NCBI RefSeq assembly: GCF_003131205.1
Contig: NZ_QFFY01000011.1
Location: forward strand, 1-64,000
Reading direction: 5' to 3'
Length of the DNA: 64,000 bases
Source of the DNA: Occallatibacter savannae
GTDB lineage: Bacteria; Acidobacteriota; Terriglobia; Terriglobales; Acidobacteriaceae
The notes under the pieces were generated by a model. It was not told the origin of the DNA, made no database searches, and saw nothing but the letters and a program-made list of their open reading frames with translations. The position numbers and the translations under genes were made by a program. Shown here in pieces: positions 22,741-31,193 of the stretch. The stretch's first letter is position 1. Each line of letters starts with the position of its first letter.

Positions 22741-22771
22741 CCGGTTCCCAAGTGCGAGGACCGGGGCACCC
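22741..22771. repeat. GGGGCACCC hairpin element, CCGGTCCC subtype
   Basis: CCGGTTCC and GGACCGG pair with one bulged T around CAAGTGCGA and end in GGGGCACCC. It is the third element in the egtD-radical SAM gap. Related copies are at 29643-29677 and 32504-32538. Confidence 0.8.
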
Positions 22772-22794
22772 GAGTTGCTTACAATTCACCATTG

Positions 22795-23820
22795 TTACTG
22801 AACGATTGTGAACGGCGATGGCTCAGGTTGAGCGGGTGAGGGTGAGAGACTCTCACGGAAGCTGCTCCAGCGCTTGCCGATTCTGTCGGAAAGAAAGAAG
22901 AAGTCCCCCGCAGTGATGCCTCCGATCACTTTGTGATGGCCGACTGCGGCGAGGCCCATCGAAGCGATACATCCACATTGTGAGCAGTCGGGGTCGCCGC
23001 CGAACTGGCACGGCGTCACTCGCGTCTTGAGATCGGCCGAGATGGTGCGTGTGGTGCGGGCGAAGATGCATTGGTCTGGGTTGGACGGCGGAGTTGAGAG
23101 CTCGCGGAGCAGGGAGTCGGGCATCTCCAGCTTTGGGAAGCGGGGGCGCAGGCGCTTCAGTTCCGCGATGACGGTGGCCCGCTGAGCTGGCGAGAGAATC
23201 TCGATCTCGGTTGCGCCGCGCTGCGGAGTGAAGAGGCTGAACCACACCTTGACGACTTCAGTGCGAGCGCACCAGAAGTCGAGGAACTCTTCGATGTAGC
23301 CCGGGCGGTCGGCGATCTGCGAGGTGATGGTGCAGTGGACGTTGATGTGCGCGTCGGCGATGTTCTTGAGGATGCGTTCGTAGGTGGCTGGTTTGCGGCG
23401 GACGTCGTGCTCCGGTGCGAGGCCGTCAATGGAAACCACGATGTTGAGGCGCTTGTACTGCGCCCAGGCTGCTGGGATTACACGGAACGCGCTGGTGACG
23501 ACCTGGGTGTGAATGCCGCGGGCGTCGATCTGCGGGATGAGCTGGTCGAGCTCGCGATAACGAACGAGGGGATCACCGCCGACGATGGAGACGTGGAGCG
23601 GCTTGTAACGGTCGATTACAGCGAGGGTTCTTGCGACAAGTTCGTCGCCGCGGAAGTCAGAGAGCTCGCGCAATTGCGAGTCACCGCCGAGGTGTGCGGG
23701 ATCGAAGGCGTAGCAGCCGGGGCAACGGAGCGGGCACTCCTTAGTGATTTCGATGGAAAGGTTTGGGGCATGGCCAGTCAGGATCCTGGACCAGGCGTGA
23801 AGGACTTCAGACGTCTTCAT
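22795..23820 (-). CDS. Radical SAM protein of unknown specificity
   Basis: This 341-residue protein has the radical SAM cluster motif C-x3-C-x2-C at Cys29/33/36 (CPLRCPGC), a GGDPL motif near 85, and C-terminal cysteines (TPCQFGGDPDCSQCGC near 285-300) that could hold a further cluster or zinc, in SPASM fashion. It is the downstream neighbour of egtB-egtD but transcribed towards them, so a shared pathway is not implied. The start at 23820 (MKTSEV) is preferred to 23838. Substrate not recognisable. Confidence 0.85.
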   Translation of the reverse strand: MKTSEVLHAWSRILTGHAPNLSIEITKECPLRCPGCYAFDPAHLGGDSQLRELSDFRGDELVARTLAVIDRYKPLHVSIVGGDPLVRYRELDQLIPQIDARGIHTQVVTSAFRVIPAAWAQYKRLNIVVSIDGLAPEHDVRRKPATYERILKNIADAHINVHCTITSQIADRPGYIEEFLDFWCARTEVVKVWFSLFTPQRGATEIEILSPAQRATVIAELKRLRPRFPKLEMPDSLLRELSTPPSNPDQCIFARTTRTISADLKTRVTPCQFGGDPDCSQCGCIASMGLAAVGHHKVIGGITAGDFFFLSDRIGKRWSSFRESLSPSPAQPEPSPFTIVQ

Positions 23821-23911
23821 GAAAACTCCGGCGTGCAAATACGGTTGGTCTTTCCGAGGGGACAGATAGCGATGGATCAGCTACCGGAAAGGGGCCCGAC
23901 GCGCGGAGATA

Positions 23912-24313
23912 TCAGATCAATAGGGGAGTACGGAGAGCAGGAAGGCTGGGCAGTGATGGAATTTGCGATCGGTGTTCGAACGATTCCACGGGAGCCGACG
24001 GGGAGAAGGCGATGTGCGCCAAAGCGCTCATGAGCAGCGCTCTGAAAACGGAGAGCCATCCGAGGCGGCATCGATTTTGCTGAACGCGGAGCAACACCAG
24101 GCAGAGACAGGTGACGATGATGAGGAGGCCGAGTTCGAAGTCCTGGCCGCCGTGGAGGAACTTGTCCCACGACCAGATGCCCTGCGTGATGGGCATTGTG
24201 AGTGCTTCAAGAGCGATGAAGAGAAGAAGCAGCCGGCTGAGACACGCAGCCGAGCGAGCTCTGGCAATCAGGGCTTCGAGCCTAGCCCGCGCGAAGATAG
24301 GTGGCTGGATCAC
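23912..24313 (-). CDS. Small hypothetical membrane protein
   Basis: This frame of 133 residues starts at a GTG and has three likely membrane segments (about 26-45, 59-77 and 91-107). No family is recognised. Codon composition and hydrophobic pattern suggest a real gene, but no strong ribosome binding site is visible and the start could lie downstream. It lies upstream of the radical SAM gene, about 90 bp away on the same strand. Confidence 0.5.
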   Translation of the reverse strand: MIQPPIFARARLEALIARARSAACLSRLLLLFIALEALTMPITQGIWSWDKFLHGGQDFELGLLIIVTCLCLVLLRVQQNRCRLGWLSVFRALLMSALAHIAFSPSAPVESFEHRSQIPSLPSLPALRTPLLI

Positions 24314-24390
24314 GCTGGTCTTTGGATTCTACCGCACAGGGATAGGTGGCTTGTGAATCAAGCAGAGCACCTTCTATGTTCCCGGAGGCA

Positions 24391-24419
24391 AGTATCCCCA
24401 CGCTGAGCGTGGGGATACT
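24391..24419. repeat. AGTATCCCCACGC-TGA-GCGTGGGGATACT palindrome
   Basis: A perfect 13-bp stem around a TGA loop lies 22 bp past the alpha-galactosidase stop. It has no T tract. It fits the TGA(N)-loop palindrome group with an unrelated stem. Confidence 0.8.
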
Positions 24420-24440
24420 GAACGAGCCGCAGATTCGCGC

Positions 24441-25649
24441 CTATTTCGCAGAGTCGATGCGGAAGAGGCGTACGTCGTGACTGTCGATTTCGAAGCTCAT
24501 ATTGTCAGCGAGCTGCACGTCCTTGCCGGTCCAGAGTTCTCTGGCGTGCTGGGCGCCGTGCAGGCCGAGCTGCTTGAGGTCGAGATGGAAGGGATGGGTT
24601 GAAACGCGATCGCTGCCGATGTTGATGATGGCGATGGCTTTCGCACCGCCTTTCAGATCGCGCTCCCAGACTTCGACCTGGCCGCCGCTATAGATGTAGC
24701 GAGCCTGGTGTCCGAGTGGGTCCTGGTTGATGGCGATGACGTCTTTGTTGGTGAGGATGGCCTTGATCTCGGGCTTCATGTGCGGGAGGTCGTTGCCGGC
24801 GAGAAGCGGCGACGCAAGCATGGCCCACATGGAGAAGTGAAGGCGATTTTCGGCAAGGGAGAGCTTGCCGTTGCCGACTTCAAGCATGTCGGGGTCGTTC
24901 CAGTGGCCGGGGCCTGCGTAGGAGTAGAGGCCCTTCTGCTGCTCGAGGATGTCGCAGATGCTTTGCCATTTGGCTTCGATGTCGCCGGTGGTGCGCCAGA
25001 GGTTGCCGCCGAGCTCGGGAGCCCATTCCCATGGAGAGTCCCAGCCGTACTGGCAAAGGGAGAGGACGATGGGGCGGCCTGTGGCTTTGAGCGCCTTGGA
25101 CATTTTGTCGTAGGCGGCGATCATGAGCTTCATCTGCGCGGCTTTGTCGTGCGGCGCCTGTTTCTGCATGACAGCGGGGATGAAGGAGCAGAGGTCGTAC
25201 TTGAGGTAGTCGATGCCCCACTCGGCGTACATCCTGGCGTCCTGCTCTTCGTGGCCGAGGGAGCCTTCGTAGTTGGCGCAGGTTTTTGGGCCAGGCGAGG
25301 AGTAGATGCCGAGCTTGAGGCCTTTGGAGTGAACGTAGTCGGCGAGGGCCTTCATGTCGGGGAACTTGGAGTTGGTATGGAGGAGGCCGTTGGCGTCGCG
25401 CTCGCCTTCCCAGGTGTCGTCGATGTTGACGTAGATGTAGCCGGCGTCTTTCATGCCGGTGGAGACGATTTGGTCGGCGGAGTCGCGGATGTCTTTGTCG
25501 GTGACTTTGCCGGCGAAGTAGTTCCAGCTGTTCCAGCCCATGGGCGGGGTTTGGGCTACCTGGGCTGACTGCGCCTTAGTCACGGGTGACGAGGCCATGA
25601 GAGCGAGGGTGAGAGCGGCAGTGAACAGCGAGGAAAGGCGTGGTTGCAT
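24441..25649 (-). CDS. Alpha-galactosidase, glycoside hydrolase family 27
   Basis: This 402-residue exported enzyme would remove terminal alpha-galactose. A signal peptide (about 1-27, AALTLALMASS) is followed by PPMGWNSWN, NIDDTW, the nucleophile Asp152 in YLKYDLCS and the acid/base Asp223 in RTTGDI, then a C-terminal beta-sandwich region. These are the GH27 landmarks. The start at 25649 has GAGGAG eight bases upstream. It is divergent from the APC permease gene. Confidence 0.93.
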   Translation of the reverse strand: MQPRLSSLFTAALTLALMASSPVTKAQSAQVAQTPPMGWNSWNYFAGKVTDKDIRDSADQIVSTGMKDAGYIYVNIDDTWEGERDANGLLHTNSKFPDMKALADYVHSKGLKLGIYSSPGPKTCANYEGSLGHEEQDARMYAEWGIDYLKYDLCSFIPAVMQKQAPHDKAAQMKLMIAAYDKMSKALKATGRPIVLSLCQYGWDSPWEWAPELGGNLWRTTGDIEAKWQSICDILEQQKGLYSYAGPGHWNDPDMLEVGNGKLSLAENRLHFSMWAMLASPLLAGNDLPHMKPEIKAILTNKDVIAINQDPLGHQARYIYSGGQVEVWERDLKGGAKAIAIINIGSDRVSTHPFHLDLKQLGLHGAQHARELWTGKDVQLADNMSFEIDSHDVRLFRIDSAK

Positions 25650-25758
25650 TGGCGGGACTCCTCGAGTGAAAACGATTACAGACGAGAATAGTAAGGGGAT
25701 GATGCGGGTTTTGACAATCATTCTCAACCGCGTCGGTACTACCTAGGTCAGCACCACT

Positions 25759-25814
25759 CCCAGGTCTCAGAATCGAGACCCTTCGGCAGGCTCAGGGCAG
25801 GCTCTGGGGCACCC
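25759..25814. repeat. Composite GGGGCACCC element
   Basis: CCCAG pairs with CTGGGG at the edges; inside are GGTCTC-AGAATC-GAGACC and a CTTCGGCAGGCTCAGGGCAGG stretch of 21 bp that has internal AGGCTCAGG / AGGCT repetition. It lies in the divergent gap between the alpha-galactosidase and APC permease genes and ends in GGGGCACCC like the other family members. Confidence 0.6.
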
Positions 25815-25855
25815 ACCTTCTACTTTCTACCTATCGGAGATTCCTGAGGACTGCG

Positions 25856-27328
25856 ATGGCGATGGCGTGCGAAGATGCGGGAACGATGGGTGAAGATGAG
25901 AGCGCTTCGAAGGCTGAGCATCAACTGCGACGGCAACTTGGGCTGCGCGATCTCGTGTTTTCGCAGGTGCTTTGCGTAGTCGGCACCATGTGGGTGGGCG
26001 TTGCGGCCGGGCTGGGCAAGGCGCAGACGCTGATGTGGCTGGGCGCCATGGTGGCGTTCTATCTGCCGATGGCGGGGTCGGTGATCGCGCTGAACCGCGC
26101 GATGCCGCTGGAGGGCGGACTTTACATTTGGGCGCAGAAGGCGTTTGGAAATCTGGGCGGATTCCTGACGGCATGGAATTTGTGGTTTTACGGCATAGCG
26201 GTGACGGCTTCGATTCTGTATGGAATTCCGTCGGAGGTGGCGTATCTGGTGGGCCCGAGGGGTGCGTGGCTGCCCGAAAATCGAGTCGTTTCGATTGCCA
26301 TTGTGACGGTGCTCATTGTGCTGCTGACCGCGGCGGAGATCCGCGGCTTAGAGATCGGCAAGTGGATCCACAATGCTGGAGCGGTCGCGATTATGGCGGT
26401 GTTCGTTGCGCTCATCGGGCTCGGTCCGTGGGCGGTGGTGCGGCATGTGCCGGTGCACTGGACGCCGCTGTCGTTTGAAATGCCGCCGCACGATTTGCGT
26501 ACCCTGGCGATGTTCGGGCAGATGATGTTCGGCGCGCTGTGCGGGCTTGAGTACATCGCGATTCTTGCCGGAGAGAGCAAGAGCCCTGAGAAGACGATTA
26601 CGAAATCGGTGTGGATTGCCTCGCCGATCATCTGCCTGATGTTCATCCTGGGGACGGGCACGGTGGTGGCGTTTGTGCCGCGGGACCAGATCAACTTCAT
26701 CGCACCGATTCCGCAGACTCTGCGAATCGCGCTGGGGAATGAGGGGGCGGGAAATCTGTTCGCGATGACGGCGATTCTGCTGCTTGAGATGAGGCTGCTG
26801 GGAGCCGTCTCGTACCTGATGACGGGTGTGAGCCGGTTGCCGCTGGCGGTGGGCTGGAACGAGATGATCCCGGCGTGGTTCACGCGGCTGCATGAGCGGT
26901 GGAAGACGCCGGTGAACTCGATTCTGTGTACATCAGGGTTGCTGGTTGTGATGGTGGTGCTGGCGACGGCAGGCGTGCATGCGCAGGAAGCATTTCAGGT
27001 GCTGTCAAACGCAAGCCTGACGCACTATGAGGTGGCGTACCTTGCGATGTTCGCGATTCCGCTGGTGGGAGCGGCGGGGTTGCGGAAGACACTGCCGCGC
27101 TGGCTGAAGTGGACATCGGTGGTGGGGCTGGGCGCGACGCTGTTCAGCCTGATGATCTCGGCGTATCCGTTTGTGAGCGTCGCGAATCCGCTCTCGTATG
27201 CGGTGAAGATCGTGGGTACGCTGCTGGTGAGCAACCTGGTCGCAGTGACGTTCTACAAGATGCGGACGCGAACGGTTCGGTCTGATGTGCTGGAAAGGGA
27301 CGCGGAGTTCGAAGCGGGGGCGGACTAG
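25856..27328 (+). CDS. APC-superfamily amino acid permease
   Basis: This 490-residue inner-membrane protein has about twelve hydrophobic helices and the APC-type opening (GLRDLVFSQVLCVVG, then the NRAMPLEGGLYIWAQKAFG consensus-like region of amino acid permeases). It probably imports an amino acid or polyamine with protons. The start could be 25856, 25862 or 25886. It converges on the PfkB kinase gene; both stop codons use the same CTAG. Confidence 0.88.
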   Translation: MAMACEDAGTMGEDESASKAEHQLRRQLGLRDLVFSQVLCVVGTMWVGVAAGLGKAQTLMWLGAMVAFYLPMAGSVIALNRAMPLEGGLYIWAQKAFGNLGGFLTAWNLWFYGIAVTASILYGIPSEVAYLVGPRGAWLPENRVVSIAIVTVLIVLLTAAEIRGLEIGKWIHNAGAVAIMAVFVALIGLGPWAVVRHVPVHWTPLSFEMPPHDLRTLAMFGQMMFGALCGLEYIAILAGESKSPEKTITKSVWIASPIICLMFILGTGTVVAFVPRDQINFIAPIPQTLRIALGNEGAGNLFAMTAILLLEMRLLGAVSYLMTGVSRLPLAVGWNEMIPAWFTRLHERWKTPVNSILCTSGLLVVMVVLATAGVHAQEAFQVLSNASLTHYEVAYLAMFAIPLVGAAGLRKTLPRWLKWTSVVGLGATLFSLMISAYPFVSVANPLSYAVKIVGTLLVSNLVAVTFYKMRTRTVRSDVLERDAEFEAGAD

Positions 27329-28263
27329 TCTGCGGCGTTGGCGATGTCGTAGTGGGGCGTATTCGCCATCAGGTCTTCAATGGCTTCGACGTTCTTGATG
27401 CCGCCGCGAGCGCCGGAGCAGGTGCAGTTGAGGGCGGCGGCTGCGCAGGCGAAGTCGAGCTGCTGGACGAGGGGCCACTCCTGAAGAAGGCCGTAGATGA
27501 AGCCAGCATGGAAGACGTCACCAGCGCCAGTGGTGTCGGTGACAGGAACGTGATAGGCGGGATTGAGGTGGAAGTCTTCACCGTCCCAGGCGATGACGCC
27601 GTCGGCACCGAGCGTGGCAGCGGCGAGCTTGCAGCCGTACCGATTCTTGATTTTGCGGAGCGCTTGCTCGAGGTTGCGCTCGCGGGTGAGGCGTGACGGG
27701 AAATCTCGGCTCACGATGAGGTAGTCGACGTTGGCGATGAGGTCGTCGACACCGGGGTAGGTTTCATCGAGGTCGGCGATGACCGGAATGCCGGCTTCGC
27801 GTGCCCAAGCAGTGGCTTGCGTTGCGGCTGCGGTTTCGAAGCCGTCGACGTGAAGGGCGCGGGCGCTGACGATCCATTCGCGCTTGAGATCGGCGGGTTG
27901 CAACAGCAGGCGTTCGTCGCGGCGGCAGAGGACGGTTCGCTCGCCGCCTTCGTCGACGATGATGAGCGACTGCGGGCTGGCGGCGTTGGGAACGGTGATG
28001 AGGCGGGCATCGACGCCGGTGCGCTCGAATTCGCGCTGATGGAGACGGCCGGCGTCGTCTTCGCCGACTTTGCCGATGTAGCGGGTTTCGAGTCCCCAGG
28101 TCTGGCAGGCGACGATGGCGGTCGCAGTCTGACCACCGGGCATGATGCTGGCGTTGCTGTACTCGGTTTTGGAGCCACTGGCGGGAAAGTGCCGAAGCGG
28201 GATGAGGGTGTCGATTGCGTTCAATCCCACGCCAACGAGGTCGACCTTTTGCGCACCAGACAT
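27325..28263 (-). CDS. PfkB-family carbohydrate kinase
   Basis: This 312-residue kinase of the ribokinase family has the N-terminal GGQTATAI motif (first PfkB signature region) and the C-terminal DTTGAGDVFHAGF signature with the catalytic Asp near residue 252. It would phosphorylate a sugar or nucleoside with ATP in the cytoplasm. The GRP-type sugar transporter gene lies immediately upstream on the same strand (52 bp), so the two may form an uptake-and-phosphorylation pair. Exact sugar unknown. Confidence 0.88.
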   Translation of the reverse strand: MSGAQKVDLVGVGLNAIDTLIPLRHFPASGSKTEYSNASIMPGGQTATAIVACQTWGLETRYIGKVGEDDAGRLHQREFERTGVDARLITVPNAASPQSLIIVDEGGERTVLCRRDERLLLQPADLKREWIVSARALHVDGFETAAATQATAWAREAGIPVIADLDETYPGVDDLIANVDYLIVSRDFPSRLTRERNLEQALRKIKNRYGCKLAAATLGADGVIAWDGEDFHLNPAYHVPVTDTTGAGDVFHAGFIYGLLQEWPLVQQLDFACAAAALNCTCSGARGGIKNVEAIEDLMANTPHYDIANAAD

Positions 28264-28314
28264 CTCAGGTAATTGTATAGGCGTTAATTCGCCGCCTGAG
28301 GTGATGGTTGCCGC

Positions 28315-29607
28315 TCAATCGAAGCGGGTTGCTTTCCAGAGCACCCAGGAGCTGATGGATGCGGAAATAACGAGGACGACGCTGAGGATGGCGATCCAAG
28401 TGTAGTTCATGCTGAGCGTGGGGACCTGCGCGTTGACCCCGAGCCAGATGAAGACGGCGATAGCGGCGCCGATGATAATGAAATCCCACCAGGCGCGGCC
28501 ACCAGGGCGATCGGAGTCGGATGAGCTGGCGTGCAGCTCGGAGATGCGGTCGTAGTCGAGTTCGTAGCGGGCGCACTCGCGGACAACGGCTTGACGCATG
28601 GAAGCTTTTTCTTTTTCGGTGGCGACAGCGGTGGAGACAGCAAGGGCCCCGAGAATCATGACGATGGAGCCGGCTACGACGAGCATCCAGTGAGATGAGC
28701 TGGCGTGGGAGAGTTCGCCGAACACCAGCGCGCCCCAGGCAAGTCCCCACATCTGGTTGGTGTTGGAGAGGGGGATGCCGCGGCCGATGCCGAGATACTT
28801 GGTTGCGTATTGCTGGAAGAGATCGCCGATGACCCAGACGAATCCGCCGAGGAAGAGCCAGAAGAGCAGAGGGCGGACCTCGCTGGAGTGGAAGACTGCA
28901 GCGTGCGATCCGCCATCGAATGCGAGAACGAGCGCGAACATGGTGCCGAGTTCGCCGATGGTGAAGACGGTGACGAAGGAGAGCGGGTTCATGCCGCTGA
29001 TGTAGGCCTTGCGGTAGGGGACATACATGGTGCCCCAGAGCAGGCTTGCTCCGATCGCTGCGAGGATGCCGCCAATGGCGCGCTGCGGATGCGAGCTGTT
29101 TGCCGAGATGGTGCTGAAGCCGAGCATGATGGCTGCGGCAACGATGGCCAGAGCGCCGAGGACGACTTTGGCGATGTTCTGGCGGCTGGCGCCTTTCAGT
29201 TCGCCGAAGAGCAGACGGCCCCAGAGGATGCCGACGAGGGAGTTGGTGTTCCATAGGGGGAAGGCAATGGCGAGGCCGACATCACGGATGGCGAAGACGG
29301 TGAGGGTATTAGCGACGGCCCAGAGCATTCCAGCGAGGATTGCAATGGGGATGAGATGGCGATGCTCGGAGAGGTCCGCGAAGACGTTGCGCGTGCCCTT
29401 GAGCATTGTGGGGACTGTCCAGCGGGCGGTGAAAACGCCAGCGACCATGCAGAGGGAGATGGCGTAAGGAGACAGGCCGGAATTGACGAGCTTGGTAGGA
29501 GCTTCTGCGGCTCCGAGCCAGACTCCGGCAGTGAGCGCGCAGAGCACGCCGAGGCCGTGAATCGAGGGGAGGATTACGGGTGGGTTGGTGCGAGCCGTCG
29601 AGGGCAT
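28315..29607 (-). CDS. GRP/RhaT-like sugar transporter
   Basis: This 430-residue membrane protein has about ten helices and a soluble charged insert near 355-385. It resembles the glucose/ribose/rhamnose porter (GRP) branch of the drug/metabolite superfamily (FPLWNTNSLVGILWGRLLFGEL, repeated as LSNTNQMWGLAWGALVFGEL in the second half). The two halves look like an internal duplication. The start at 29607 has GGAAAGGA upstream; longer frames run through a repeat element. It is followed by the PfkB kinase gene. Confidence 0.8.
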   Translation of the reverse strand: MPSTARTNPPVILPSIHGLGVLCALTAGVWLGAAEAPTKLVNSGLSPYAISLCMVAGVFTARWTVPTMLKGTRNVFADLSEHRHLIPIAILAGMLWAVANTLTVFAIRDVGLAIAFPLWNTNSLVGILWGRLLFGELKGASRQNIAKVVLGALAIVAAAIMLGFSTISANSSHPQRAIGGILAAIGASLLWGTMYVPYRKAYISGMNPLSFVTVFTIGELGTMFALVLAFDGGSHAAVFHSSEVRPLLFWLFLGGFVWVIGDLFQQYATKYLGIGRGIPLSNTNQMWGLAWGALVFGELSHASSSHWMLVVAGSIVMILGALAVSTAVATEKEKASMRQAVVRECARYELDYDRISELHASSSDSDRPGGRAWWDFIIIGAAIAVFIWLGVNAQVPTLSMNYTWIAILSVVLVISASISSWVLWKATRFD

Positions 29608-29620
29608 CTGGGTTGAGAGT

Positions 29621-29704
29621 GTCCTTTCCGTGGAACCCGTGTCCCCGGTGCCCAAAAGCGAGGGACCGTGGGCACCCATGCAATCGTGAGGTCCTTTCCG
29701 TGGA
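29621..29704. repeat. Hairpin element bounded by 14-bp direct repeats
   Basis: GTCCTTTCCGTGGA occurs at 29621-29634 and again at 29691-29704. Between them is a GGGCACCC element (29643-29677: CCCCGGTGCCC-AAAAGCGA-GGGACCGTGGGCACCC). Read on the minus strand, the repeat contains GGAAAGGA, the ribosome binding site of the GRP transporter gene, so the site has been duplicated. Confidence 0.85.
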
Positions 29705-29736
29705 GCGTGAGACCGGAACAGGGTAACAAACGTGGG

Positions 29737-29841
29737 TTAGTGCAGGGCGATGAGAACGGCGAGTCCGAAGCAGAAGACGAGGACGGGGATCAGGAAGTGC
29801 GAGTCGGTTAGGACGGCCTTGAGGCGTTGAGTCTCGTTCAT
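29737..29841 (-). CDS. 34-residue membrane peptide
   Basis: A short frame (MNETQRLKAVL, then TDSHF and one hydrophobic helix to the C-terminus) starts at 29841 with GAGGT about 6 bases upstream. The polar N-terminus of about 15 residues and a single helix of about 17 fit a small inner-membrane peptide. It lies between the alcohol dehydrogenase and GRP transporter genes on the same strand. It was chosen over an 88-residue frame because the extra part is only repeat sequence. Function unknown. Confidence 0.6.
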   Translation of the reverse strand: MNETQRLKAVLTDSHFLIPVLVFCFGLAVLIALH

Positions 29842-29902
29842 GTGGTGACCTCGGGTGCGGGGTTGATCATAGATCAGGATTTCAGTCTCGACATTCTCGT
29901 CT

Positions 29903-29946
29903 CCCACCCTAAACAGTCCTGACGGACTGTTTAGAATGGGGCCCCC
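29903..29946. repeat. GGGGCACCC hairpin element, CCCACCCTAAA subtype
   Basis: CTAAACAGTCC-TGAC-GGACTGTTTAG sits between CCCACC and AATGGGGCCCCC. The edges match 22566, 22670 and 50023, but the inner stem (CAGTCC) is different and still pairs perfectly. Confidence 0.9.
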
Positions 29947-29970
29947 GTTGCTGGAGAAGGTTAGTTGAAT

Positions 29971-30005
29971 CCCATGTCTCCAAAAACGGGAGACATGGGG
30001 CACCC
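29971..30005. repeat. GGGGCACCC hairpin element, CCCATGTCTCC subtype
   Basis: CCCATGTCTCC and GGAGACATGGG pair perfectly around AAAAACG and end in GCACCC. It lies 24 bp after the element at 29903, in the gap after the alcohol dehydrogenase gene. The near-identical copy at 32570 is inside prmC. Confidence 0.9.
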
Positions 30006-30024
30006 ATCACCCAGACTGAGTCGA

Positions 30025-31071
30025 CTACTTCAGCGTGGACATTTCGATGACGAAGCGGTATTTCACGTCCTGCTTGAGCATGCGTTCGAAGGCTTCGTTG
30101 ATCTGCTGGATGGGAATGACTTCGACGTCGGCGGTGATGTTGTTCTTGCCGCAATAGTCGAGCATCTCCTGCGTTTCGGGCATGCCGCCAATCATGGAGC
30201 CGGCGATAGAGGCGCGCTTGGTGATAAGGCTGAAGACGGAGACGCTGGGCGGCTGATCGGGGAGGCCAACGAGAGCGAGCGTGCCGTCCTGCTTGAGCAG
30301 GCTGAGATATGGCTCGAGCGCGTGGGGAGCGGAGGCGGTGTCGAGGATGAAGTCGAAGGTGCCGGCGTGCTTCTTCATCTGTGCTTCGTCCGTGGAGACG
30401 ATGACTTCGTCGGCGCCCAGCTTGATGGCGTCGTCTTTCTTCTTGAGCGACGTGGTGAACTGGATGGTCTGCGCGCCGAAGGAGTGCGCGAACTTGAGAC
30501 CCATGTGGCCGAGTCCGCCGAGTCCGACGATGCCGACCTTTTTGCCGGGGCCTACGTTCCAGTGGCGGAGCGGCGAGTAGGTGGTGATTCCGGCGCAGAG
30601 CAGAGGCGCAACAGCAGCCAGGTCGAGGTTCGCGGGAACGGTGTGGGCGAAGCGCTCGTCGACCACGTGGTTGCTGGAGTAGCCGCCCATGGTGATGGAG
30701 CCATCAACGCGGTCTTTGGCAGCGTAGGTGAGGGTGGCGCCTTCAAGGCAGTAGTGTTCTTCGCCGCGGTCGCAGGGGGCGCAGTGTCGGCATGAGTCGA
30801 CGATGACGCCGACCGCGGCGATATCGCCAGCTTTGAATTTCTTTACTTCTTTGCCGGCGGCGGTGACGCGGCCGACGATCTCGTGGCCGGGGACCATGGG
30901 ATAGATAGACTGGCCCCACTCGTTGCGAGCCATGTGGAGGTCGGAGTGACAGACTCCGCAGAAGAGGATGTCGATGGCGAGTTCAGTGGGGCCGGGTTCG
31001 CGGCGGCTGAAGCTGTAGGGAGCGAGGGGAGTTTTGGGGTCGGTCGCGGCAAAGCCTTTGGATTGCGGCAT
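30025..31071 (-). CDS. Zinc-dependent NAD(P)-alcohol dehydrogenase (YahK/CAD-like)
   Basis: This 348-residue medium-chain dehydrogenase has catalytic zinc ligands in FCGVCHSDLH (Cys near 36) and GHEIVG (His near 62), the structural zinc cysteines in CRHCAPCDRGEEHYC (near 93-107), and the Rossmann motif GLGGLGHMGLK near 180. It groups with broad-range aldehyde reductases such as YahK and cinnamyl alcohol dehydrogenases, usually NADPH-linked. It is transcribed alone and is followed by two hairpin elements. Confidence 0.9.
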   Translation of the reverse strand: MPQSKGFAATDPKTPLAPYSFSRREPGPTELAIDILFCGVCHSDLHMARNEWGQSIYPMVPGHEIVGRVTAAGKEVKKFKAGDIAAVGVIVDSCRHCAPCDRGEEHYCLEGATLTYAAKDRVDGSITMGGYSSNHVVDERFAHTVPANLDLAAVAPLLCAGITTYSPLRHWNVGPGKKVGIVGLGGLGHMGLKFAHSFGAQTIQFTTSLKKKDDAIKLGADEVIVSTDEAQMKKHAGTFDFILDTASAPHALEPYLSLLKQDGTLALVGLPDQPPSVSVFSLITKRASIAGSMIGGMPETQEMLDYCGKNNITADVEVIPIQQINEAFERMLKQDVKYRFVIEMSTLK

Positions 31072-31193
31072 GAAGTGTTCCTTTCCGGAGACGAGTCTAA
31101 ATGACGGGGTCGGGAGGGGTGGTCCACAGAGGTGGGTGTTTGTTGTCGAGATCCGCCGTCCCTTGTATCTGTGAATGAGCGGCTGTTCGCGTA

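Noticed and set aside
22566..22771. Clustered repeats resembling a CRISPR array
   Set aside because: Only three units, of two different types, with uneven spacing and strong internal palindromes; no cas genes in the window.
24391..24419. Palindrome as a terminator of the alpha-galactosidase gene
   Set aside because: A perfect stem but no T tract on that strand; it fits the repeat group better.
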